Below the pieces are notes generated by a model. It saw nothing but the letters and a program-made list of their open reading frames with translations, was not told where the DNA came from and made no database searches. From the NCBI GenBank assembly GCA_025964455.1, contig JAOPYU010000260.1:1-8572 (forward strand): a stretch of 8,572 nucleotides of DNA, read 5' to 3'. How positions within the stretch are numbered: position 1 is the first letter of the stretch; each line of letters starts with the position of its first letter. This document shows positions 1 to 6,118 of this stretch, piece after piece. Made by a program: the position numbers and the translations under genes. The stretch is from Thermoleophilia bacterium. GTDB lineage: Bacteria; Actinomycetota; Thermoleophilia; Gaiellales; SKUG01.

Positions 1-57
1 GTGGGCGAACTGATCCCGTCACGTCACAGGCGGCCCCGGCTCTCGGAGGCGCCACTC

Positions 58-64
58 AGGAGGA
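58..64 (+). promoter_or_regulatory. Ribosome binding site of the propeller lipoprotein gene
   Basis: The string AGGAGGA lies three bases before the ATG at 68, an almost perfect anti-16S match. It fixes the start of the first gene. The rest of positions 1-57 shows no convincing promoter, so the operon may begin upstream of the window. Confidence 0.75.
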
Positions 65-67
65 CCC

Positions 68-1843
68 ATGCGCGTTCGCATGCTCGTCAGTGTCATCGCC
101 ACCGTCGTCGCCGCTGGCCTCGTCGCCACAGGGTGCGGCAGCGACCCTGACGATTCCAAGGAGTCGGGTTCCGGGAAGGCAACATCCTCGAAGGCACCGT
201 CGATCACGTTCGGGGAATCCACGATGGTCGCCGCCGGCGGATCCGACCCCGACCTGGCCTTCACGCCCGACGGCACGGTGCTGCTCTCGTGGGTCGAGCC
301 GGTCGGGGGTGCGCACGCGATGGGCGGCCACGACATGGAGGGCAGCGAACACTCCGACGGGGACGACCACGCATCCGAGGACGCCGTGGATCGCGGCGGG
401 TCCGACACGGTCATGGTCGACCACGGCGACGAGCCCGCCGCGGACGAGCACTCCGGCGAGGAGATGGCTGCCACCACTTTCGACCTGTACGTCGCGCGTT
501 CCACCGACGGCGGCGAGACCTTCGGTGACAAGGTGAAGGTGAACGCGATCCCGGGCGACATCTACTCCGGGGCCAACACCCAGCCGAAGGTGCTTGCGGT
601 CGACGACGAGCGCGTGCTCGTGTCGTGGACCAACAACTCGCCGTACCCGGGACAGGACTACGGCAAGTACACCGTCCGCGTCGCCGAATCCATCGACGGT
701 GGTGCCACCTTCGGCAAGCCGCGCGACCTGCTCTCCAAGTCCGTCGAGGGCGAGGTCAGCAGCGAGTCCTACCAGGAGCTCCACGCGCTCGAGGACGGAA
801 GCATCGTCGCGGCCTTCCTCGACTACCGCGGCACGTTCCGCACCCCGTCCGACGACGGCATCGGCGTCCGCACCGCCACCTGGAAGTCGGGGCAGGACTG
901 GTTCGGGAAGTCCGTCCAGGTCGACGAGGCGAGCTGCGAGTGCTGCGACAACGCGTTCGCGGTCAACGCCAAGGGCGAGCTGCTCCTCGCCTTCCGCGAC
1001 CAGGTCGCCGGGAAGGGCGACGACAAGCCCGTGCGTGACAGCAGCGTCCGCATGAGCGACGACCAGGGCGCGACCTGGAGCGACGTCACGAAGCTGGGCG
1101 ACGACGACTGGGAGTTCGACCAGTGCCCCGAATCGGGACCCGACCTCGGCGTCGACGGCAAGGGCACCGTGCACGGCGTGTACTACACCGGCAAGCCCGG
1201 GCGACCGGGCGTGTACCACTCGTGGTCCGATGATGATGGCGTGACCTTCGAATCCGCCAAGCTGGCGACCGACGAGAAGTTCTTCCCGGGTTCGTACATG
1301 GATCTCGCGACGCTCGATGCGGGCGCCGTGATCGCATGGGACGACTCGCGCGAAGACGACGCCAAGGTCGGCTACGCCGTGGTCGGGGAGGACGGATCAG
1401 TCTCTGCGAAGCCCGGCCTCGCCACCGGCAAGCATCCGTCCGTCGCCGCACTGGACGGGCACGTGCTGCTTGCGTGGGTCAGCGAGAAGGGAGTCGAGCT
1501 CGCATCCTCCGGCGAGCACGCGCATGACGGCGCCGCCGATGCCGATGCCGAGACGTCCTCGGGCTCCCCGGACGACGACGTCGATGCATCGTTCGACGTC
1601 GCGATCAAGGACGGCGCCGTCACGGGCGGACCGCAGGTGTTCAAGGTCGAGAAGGGGGATTCGGTCCGCATCTCGATCAGCTCCGACGCCGCCGACGAGG
1701 TGCACGTCCACGGTGTGGACGTCTCGCGTGACATCCCCGCCGACGGCACGGCCACGGTGACGTTCGAGGCTGACACGCAGGGGTCGTTCGAGGTCGAGCT
1801 CCACGAGGCCGGTACGCTGCTCGGGACACTCGAGGTCCGATGA
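68..1843 (+). CDS. Sialidase-like (Asp-box) beta-propeller lipoprotein with CECC motif and cupredoxin-like C-terminus
   Basis: A 591-residue exported lipoprotein. A hydrophobic signal ends in a lipobox (A20-T21-G22-C23), so Cys23 should be lipidated and the protein held on the outer face of the membrane. Four Asp-box-like motifs (near residues 145-152, 208-215, 330-337 and 387-394) mark a sialidase/BNR-type beta-propeller. A cysteine cluster C290-E-C292-C293 and a later C353-P-E-S-G-P are, as far as I recall, characteristic of a widespread 'exo-alpha-sialidase-like' group of unproven function. Residues 83-133 form a loop with six His and four Met that interrupts the first blade. A second EHAHD patch (483-487) sits in the linker. 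The last ~85 residues resemble cupredoxin-like domains with an H546-V-H548-G motif, but they have no Cys ligand, so a classical blue-copper site is unlikely. The start is set by a strong ribosome site, and the stop overlaps the next start (ATGA). True sialidase activity is doubtful; metal or redox handling is inferred. Confidence 0.85.
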   Translation: MRVRMLVSVIATVVAAGLVATGCGSDPDDSKESGSGKATSSKAPSITFGESTMVAAGGSDPDLAFTPDGTVLLSWVEPVGGAHAMGGHDMEGSEHSDGDDHASEDAVDRGGSDTVMVDHGDEPAADEHSGEEMAATTFDLYVARSTDGGETFGDKVKVNAIPGDIYSGANTQPKVLAVDDERVLVSWTNNSPYPGQDYGKYTVRVAESIDGGATFGKPRDLLSKSVEGEVSSESYQELHALEDGSIVAAFLDYRGTFRTPSDDGIGVRTATWKSGQDWFGKSVQVDEASCECCDNAFAVNAKGELLLAFRDQVAGKGDDKPVRDSSVRMSDDQGATWSDVTKLGDDDWEFDQCPESGPDLGVDGKGTVHGVYYTGKPGRPGVYHSWSDDDGVTFESAKLATDEKFFPGSYMDLATLDAGAVIAWDDSREDDAKVGYAVVGEDGSVSAKPGLATGKHPSVAALDGHVLLAWVSEKGVELASSGEHAHDGAADADAETSSGSPDDDVDASFDVAIKDGAVTGGPQVFKVEKGDSVRISISSDAADEVHVHGVDVSRDIPADGTATVTFEADTQGSFEVELHEAGTLLGTLEVR

Positions 1844-3126
1844 CCCTCCGGCGGGTCCTCCTGGCGCTCTGCTTCGCGCTGCTCGCGTGGAGCGGAGTCG
1901 CGGGGGCGTCCGCGATCGCCGCTGGCAACGGTGACGGCGGCCATGGCGAGATCGGTACGAAGGTACCCGAGTTCAGCGCCCGCAACGTGGGCGAGGACAC
2001 CACGTGGTCGCTCCGCGGGGACGGGAAGGGAACCGTCGTGCTGCTCAACGTGTGGGCGACGTGGTGTGTTCCGTGCCGCAAGGAGATGCCCGACCTCGCT
2101 GCCCTCCAGCGCGAGTTCGAGGGCGACGTGGAAGTCGTCGGTGTCAGCGTCGACGACGAGGGCTTCGACGAGTCGGTCCAGGAGTTCGCCACGCGGGTCG
2201 GCGCCGACTTCCGGATCCTGCGCGACCCCGACAAGGACGTCCAGCGGCGATTCCGCACGAGTGGCGTGCCCGAGACCGTGCTCGTGGATCCCTCGGGCGT
2301 CGTGGCCTATCGGTGGAAGGGGCCGCTCAAGCTCGACGCGTCGACCCGTCGCGTGATCCGGCGCGCGATCGACGAGGAGGGCTCCTACCTGAAGTCCGCC
2401 AAGGCGGACGTGGACAACACCGGGATCGGCATCTTCTCCGCGATGCTCGCCGGCCTGCTCAGCTTCCTGTCGCCGTGCGTGCTTCCGCTCGTGCCCAGCT
2501 ACGCCGCCTTTCTCGGGGCGTCCGGCCCTGGTCGATCGCGTCGCTCGTTCCTCGCGCGCGGCGGGTCCTTCGTGCTCGGCTTCTCGCTCATCTTCATCGG
2601 GCTCGGCGTGGCCGCCACGGCGCTGGGCGGGGCGGCCCTCGACTCCGTCCCGTGGATCGCGCGCGTCGGCGGTGTGCTGCTCGTGCTGCTGGGCCTGGGC
2701 ACGATCGGCCTCCTTCGGATCCCGGGCTTCGACACCGAGCGCCGCGTCATGGGACAGGCGATGTCGCGTGTCGGCAACGGACCCGTCGGCGCCTTCGTCA
2801 TCGGTGCTGCGTTCGCGGCCGGATGGACGCCGTGCATCGGTCCGATCCTGGCGGGGATCCTCACGCTCGCTGCCGCGACCCAGGACGTCGCTCGTGGCGC
2901 GATCCTGCTCACCGCGTACTCGGCCGGCCTCGCCATCCCCTTCCTCGCCACGACCGTCCTCGTCGCGCGCGTGCCGTCGGCGAACCGTCGGATCGCGCGC
3001 ATCGCGCCCTACGCGCAGAAGATCACCGGCGTCCTGCTCATCGCGATCGGCATCCTGCTCGTGAGCGGCCAGCTGACACGGCTCGCCGCACTGACATCTG
3101 AGGTGGTCCCATGGTCCGTCGGCTGA
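1840..3126 (+). CDS. Thioredoxin (TlpA/ResA-like)-CcdA fusion, transmembrane thiol-disulfide reductase
   Basis: A 428-residue fusion that should carry electrons from cytoplasmic thioredoxin across the membrane to its own external thioredoxin domain. Residues 1-28 are a signal or anchor helix. Residues ~38-175 are a TlpA/AhpC-TSA-like domain with the redox motif W75-C76-V-P-C79 and the expected cis-proline in G142-V143-P144. From ~195 onward lie six hydrophobic helices of the CcdA/DsbD-beta type. Their two redox cysteines sit in the usual contexts, S-P-C213 in helix 1 and W-T-P-C332 in helix 4. The family normally reduces apocytochrome c, copper chaperones or other exported thiol proteins. Domain order is unusual: the thioredoxin precedes CcdA, whereas DsbD and mycobacterial DipZ place it after. 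The gene overlaps the preceding stop by 4 bp, with GAGG at 1832-1835 as ribosome site, and overlaps the next gene by 16 bp, so translation is probably coupled. The propeller lipoprotein upstream, with its CECC cluster, is a plausible substrate. Confidence 0.93.
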   Translation: MTLRRVLLALCFALLAWSGVAGASAIAAGNGDGGHGEIGTKVPEFSARNVGEDTTWSLRGDGKGTVVLLNVWATWCVPCRKEMPDLAALQREFEGDVEVVGVSVDDEGFDESVQEFATRVGADFRILRDPDKDVQRRFRTSGVPETVLVDPSGVVAYRWKGPLKLDASTRRVIRRAIDEEGSYLKSAKADVDNTGIGIFSAMLAGLLSFLSPCVLPLVPSYAAFLGASGPGRSRRSFLARGGSFVLGFSLIFIGLGVAATALGGAALDSVPWIARVGGVLLVLLGLGTIGLLRIPGFDTERRVMGQAMSRVGNGPVGAFVIGAAFAAGWTPCIGPILAGILTLAAATQDVARGAILLTAYSAGLAIPFLATTVLVARVPSANRRIARIAPYAQKITGVLLIAIGILLVSGQLTRLAALTSEVVPWSVG

Positions 3127-4046
3127 CATCCGTGCTGCTGCTCGCGCTCGCATGCGCGGCTGCGCTTCCGGTCGCGGCGCCGGCGCACGAAGGGGAGGAG
3201 CACGCCGGCTGGGACGTGCGGGTCCTCGCCGCGCCGCGCGAGGCGGGGATGGTGGACCCGCTCCGCTTCGAGGTGCGGACCGCCGCGGGCGCCCCCGTCA
3301 CGAGCTACGACGATGCGCATGCCCGCAAGCTGCACGCCTGGCTGGTGCGAACCGACGCGGCCGGCCGGCTCTCGGACTTCCAGCACGTGCACCCGAGTCG
3401 AATCGGCGGCGGCACCTGGGAGCTCAACGACGGGACCTTTCCGAGCCCCGGCACGTGGAACCTCGTGATCGACGCGACGTCCAGGGGCGTGCAGGGATTC
3501 GGGACGGCGATGTTCGAGGTCGGCGGCACGGCGCCGCGCCATGCGGAGCATGCGCCTGACCGCACGCACGGGCACGTCGCCCGGATCATCGAGGAGCGAC
3601 CGATGGACGACGGAACGTCGATCATCCGCGTGCGCATCAGCACCACGGATGGCGCGCCCGTCACGGACGTGCAGACCCACGTGGGTGCCGTGGCGCACTG
3701 GACCTCCTTCGTCGCGCGCGCGTCGGGCGTGCGCGGCACCGTGCATGCGCACGCGATGGGCGGCATCGACTCCGACGGCGTGATCGAGTTCAACGCCGCG
3801 CCGCCGGGAGACGACGCGCTCGCCGACGCCAATGGTGGGTGGATCGAGCTGCGAACCGCCGCCGACGGCGTGTGTGTACTCCCGCTGCGGCCGCGCGGGG
3901 CCGGGGCGCGGCGTGGCGATGGCCTCGGCCTGCGGCTGCACACGCTCTTCGCGCAGCTCGGCGCTGTCGACGCCTCGCCGGCACCAGTCGGCGACGACAT
4001 GGCGGGCATGGACCACGGCGGCGGCCACGCCGGGCATGAGGGCTGA
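3111..4046 (+). CDS. Secreted His/Met-rich protein with two related domains, putative metal binding
   Basis: A 311-residue exported protein. The signal peptide ends A-P-A25, so the predicted mature chain begins with His26 (H-E-G-E-E-H). Two beta-rich copies follow: residues ~34-140 with H75 and F-Q-H92-V-H94-P, and ~155-262 with T-H190-V-G-A-V-A-H196 and V-H212-A-H214-A-M. Short segments of this kind recur in secreted proteins next to metal-efflux genes, which I recognise only loosely. A linker rich in His (A-E-H-A-P-D-R-T-H-G-H) joins the copies. The C-terminus is a Met/His tail (M297, M300, H302, H306, H309) typical of copper or silver binding. The ATG at 3111 is preceded by GAGGTGG at 3100-3106, and the gene overlaps the TlpA-CcdA fusion by 16 bp. 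It is probably an extracytoplasmic metal-binding or chaperone protein. CopC is excluded by size and pattern; no enzyme activity is suggested. Confidence 0.78.
   Translation: MVRRLTSVLLLALACAAALPVAAPAHEGEEHAGWDVRVLAAPREAGMVDPLRFEVRTAAGAPVTSYDDAHARKLHAWLVRTDAAGRLSDFQHVHPSRIGGGTWELNDGTFPSPGTWNLVIDATSRGVQGFGTAMFEVGGTAPRHAEHAPDRTHGHVARIIEERPMDDGTSIIRVRISTTDGAPVTDVQTHVGAVAHWTSFVARASGVRGTVHAHAMGGIDSDGVIEFNAAPPGDDALADANGGWIELRTAADGVCVLPLRPRGAGARRGDGLGLRLHTLFAQLGAVDASPAPVGDDMAGMDHGGGHAGHEG
4038..4042 (+). promoter_or_regulatory. Ribosome binding site deciding the start at 4048
   Basis: GAGGG lies five bases before the ATG at 4048 and inside the last codons of the upstream gene. Longer in-frame starts exist (for example 4036 and 3832). 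The 3832 version would put a cysteine- and arginine-rich stretch, read out of frame from the previous gene, ahead of the signal peptide. The 4048 start is clearly better. Confidence 0.6.
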
Positions 4047-4047
4047 C

Positions 4048-5442
4048 ATGCGACGCCGACCCCTGACAGTCCTGGCCTCGACCGCCGCTGGCCTGCTCGC
4101 AGCCGCACCTGCCGCGCACGCGCACGGCATCCAGGGACGCGCCGACCTGCCTGTCCCGCTCGTCGCCTTCTACTGGGCCGCATCCATCGTGCTCGTGGTC
4201 TCGTTCGTCGGCCTCGCGATCGGCTGGCGCCGGCCGCTCCTGCGGCGCTGGGCCACGCCGGCCGTCGCACCTCGCACGCCCGGTTCCGTCGGATGGCTGG
4301 CCGGAGCTGTCGGGTTCCTGCTGCTCATCCTCGTGCTCGCGACCGCGCTCTTCGGCACGACCGACCTCAACCGCAACTTCGCACCGATCGCGATCTTCGT
4401 CGCGTGGTGGATCGGGATCGCAATCACCGCGGGCCTGCTCGGCGACCTGTGGCGCGCCATGCACCCGGTCGCCTTCATCGCGCGGGTGCTGCGGATCCCC
4501 GCCGAGCGCGCGCCCTGGCCAGCGGGGCTCGGGATCTGGCTCGCGGTGGCGGGCCTGCTCGTCTTCACCTGGCTCGAGCTCGTGTATCCCACCGCGTCCG
4601 ACGTGCGGCTCGTCGGCATCCTCGTGCTCGCATGGGCGCTCGCCGCGCTTGCCGGAATGTGGCGCTTCGGTGTCGAGCGGTGGCTCGACCACGCCGAGCC
4701 GTTCGCCGTCTACACCCGGGTCCTGTCGATGATGGCGATCCGTCGGCACGGCCGGTGGTCGCCGCCCTTCGTAGGTCTGACGGCCCTGCGACCGGTGCAC
4801 GGTCTGGTGCCGTTCGTCGGGCTGCTGATCGGCACGGTCAGCTATGACGGGCTGAGCCGGACCTTGTGGTGGAAGCGTCGCGTGGCCAACGCCACGGTCA
4901 ACCTGGTCGAGCGCGGCATCGAGCCGCGGCATGCCCAGCAGCTGTTCGGCACCTTCGGCCTCGCCATGATGGCCGGCCTCGCCGTCGCGGCCTTCATCGT
5001 CGCGGCAGCCGCGTCCCGCCGCTTCGGACGACTGCCACGACGCACTCGCTGGGGCACCACCGCGCAGGCATTCGCCCCGTCGCTCGTGCCGATCGCGCTC
5101 GCCTACGTGGTCGCGCACTACTTCTCGTTCTTCTGGTTCCAGGCGCAGGGCCTGATCGCCCTCGCGAGCGATCCGTTCGGGAGCGGGCGCGACCTGTTCG
5201 GGACGGCGGACTTCGAAGTGGACTACTCGACGTTGAGCGCCAACGCGATCTGGGCGGTGCAGCTCGGGGCGATCGTGGTCGGACACGTGCTCGGCCTCGT
5301 CCTGGCGCACGACCGCGCGCTCGAGATCGAAGCCGAGGTCGACGGCGCCCGCGGCGTACGCTCGCAGTGGCCGATGCTCGTGCTCATGATCCTGTACACG
5401 GTCGGTGGACTCTACTTCCTCTCGGAGGGACTCAATGCGTGA
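4048..5442 (+). CDS. Polytopic membrane protein of unknown function with predicted N-terminal histidine
   Basis: A 464-residue membrane protein. Residues 1-25 form a signal peptide ending A-H-A, which would leave His26-Gly27 as the mature N-terminus. About ten transmembrane helices follow (near residues 37-59, 82-104, 112-133, 158-180, 185-206, 248-267, 298-321, 342-366, 402-424 and 437-458). Histidines sit in or at membrane segments: H357, H413 and H421. The 'HG...R-x-D-L-P-V-P' opening matches a family of uncharacterised actinobacterial membrane proteins. From memory some of these carry the database label 'fenitrothion hydrolase'; nothing in the sequence supports hydrolase activity and I would not transfer it. 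A transporter or a copper- or haem-binding membrane factor fits the neighbours better, but that is inference. It starts 1 bp after the His/Met-rich gene and overlaps the next gene by 8 bp, so all are probably made together. Confidence 0.8.
   Translation: MRRRPLTVLASTAAGLLAAAPAAHAHGIQGRADLPVPLVAFYWAASIVLVVSFVGLAIGWRRPLLRRWATPAVAPRTPGSVGWLAGAVGFLLLILVLATALFGTTDLNRNFAPIAIFVAWWIGIAITAGLLGDLWRAMHPVAFIARVLRIPAERAPWPAGLGIWLAVAGLLVFTWLELVYPTASDVRLVGILVLAWALAALAGMWRFGVERWLDHAEPFAVYTRVLSMMAIRRHGRWSPPFVGLTALRPVHGLVPFVGLLIGTVSYDGLSRTLWWKRRVANATVNLVERGIEPRHAQQLFGTFGLAMMAGLAVAAFIVAAAASRRFGRLPRRTRWGTTAQAFAPSLVPIALAYVVAHYFSFFWFQAQGLIALASDPFGSGRDLFGTADFEVDYSTLSANAIWAVQLGAIVVGHVLGLVLAHDRALEIEAEVDGARGVRSQWPMLVLMILYTVGGLYFLSEGLNA
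5424..5430 (+). promoter_or_regulatory. Ribosome binding site deciding the start at 5435
   Basis: GGAGGGA lies four bases before the ATG at 5435, inside the end of the upstream membrane-protein gene. It favours 5435 over the in-frame ATG at 5405, which has no comparable site and would add ten residues. Confidence 0.65.
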
Positions 5443-6088
5443 CGAAGACGAGCGCGACGGCGCTGAAGACGACGATGTGGAGGCGCTCGCCGCCGACGGA
5501 CCTTCCGAGCGCGATCCGCGCCTGGACGATCCGCGCGAGGACGACCACGAGCCCAAGGCCGACGAGCCCCAGATCGGTGACGAGGTCGACGGTCTCGACG
5601 ACGGTGACGCCGACTCCGACGAGGATGCCGACGGGAACGGCGGATCGAGTCGTGCCTGGAAGGCCGCGGCGATCGTCGCGGTGATCGCGGCTGCCGTCGC
5701 GCTCGGCGTGCTCGGCTCCCTGCTGTTCTTCGACGGAGGGGCGTCCGAGCAGGGCGACGACGTCCGCGCCTGCCAGCCGGTGCGCGACTTCACCAAGGAT
5801 GGCGCCGACGATCGCGCCACGGGCGAGAAGTGCCCACCCGCGGGCGCCACGATGACCGACGGCCTGGTGCAGAAGACCACCGACGGCGGCTTCACCATGC
5901 GCACCATCGAGAGCGGTCGACTCTCCGACACGATCGAGCTGCACGTGAGAAAGCCCGACCGCGCCTACATCGACATCGCCCACGCCCAGACGCACGCCGC
6001 ACTCGGCCAGCCGATCCGGGTGTATACCGAGCGCATCGATGGACGTGAATCCGTGGTGTACATGGAGGACGCGCCGCTCCTCAAGTGA
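5435..6088 (+). CDS. Single-pass membrane protein with acidic cytoplasmic tail and small external domain
   Basis: A 217-residue protein that I do not recognise as a named family. Residues 1-67 are extremely acidic (about 32 Asp/Glu against six Arg/Lys) and probably disordered. R73 and K76 precede one hydrophobic helix (~77-99), which by the positive-inside rule puts the acidic tail in the cytoplasm and the C-terminus outside. The external part has two cysteines (C113, C133), which could form a disulfide, then a beta-rich module (~141-213). That module runs from T-D-G-L-V-Q-K through alternating hydrophobic strands to G-Q-P-I-R-V-Y-T and a final strand. A similar plan occurs twice in the next lipoprotein. 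The start overlaps the upstream gene by 8 bp, so it belongs to the same operon. It may be an assembly or anchoring partner of the membrane protein before it; this is a guess from position. Confidence 0.72.
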   Translation: MRDEDERDGAEDDDVEALAADGPSERDPRLDDPREDDHEPKADEPQIGDEVDGLDDGDADSDEDADGNGGSSRAWKAAAIVAVIAAAVALGVLGSLLFFDGGASEQGDDVRACQPVRDFTKDGADDRATGEKCPPAGATMTDGLVQKTTDGGFTMRTIESGRLSDTIELHVRKPDRAYIDIAHAQTHAALGQPIRVYTERIDGRESVVYMEDAPLLK

Positions 6089-6105
6089 CCGTCGACCCCG
6101 CGGAC

Positions 6106-6111
6106 TAGGAT
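6106..6111 (+). promoter_or_regulatory. Possible -10 element (TAGGAT) for a leaderless transcript
   Basis: TAGGAT fits the actinobacterial -10 pattern TANNNT and ends seven bases before the ATG at 6119, where a leaderless transcript would begin. The -35 side is weak: GTGACC at 6085-6090, with a short 15-base spacer. The same AGGA could instead be a ribosome site for 6119. Confidence 0.35.
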
Positions 6112-6118
6112 GACCCCG

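Noticed and set aside
1..13. Possible last codons (Trp-Ala-Asn-stop) of an upstream plus-strand gene
   Set aside because: Only three codons are available, so the frame cannot be confirmed.
18..27. Tandem GTCAC-GTCAC as a possible operator
   Set aside because: Only ten bases, no second copy in the window and no promoter beside it.
56..1219. 387-codon minus-strand open frame rich in Val-Ala-Leu
   Set aside because: Antisense shadow of the propeller lipoprotein, whose Asp-boxes and lipobox are clear on the plus strand.
68..1843. Calling gene 1 a true exo-alpha-sialidase
   Set aside because: Asp-boxes only mark the propeller fold; I could not identify the sialidase catalytic Arg triad and nucleophile.
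1372..3153. 593-codon minus-strand open frame opposite genes 1 and 2
   Set aside because: Low-complexity Arg/Glu/Asp/Gly-rich translation with no domains; it lies opposite well-supported genes and reflects high GC content.
3790..5931. 713-codon minus-strand open frame opposite genes 3-5
   Set aside because: Arg/Asp/Glu/Pro-rich, no recognisable domain or ribosome site, while the plus strand has signal peptides, helices and ribosome sites.
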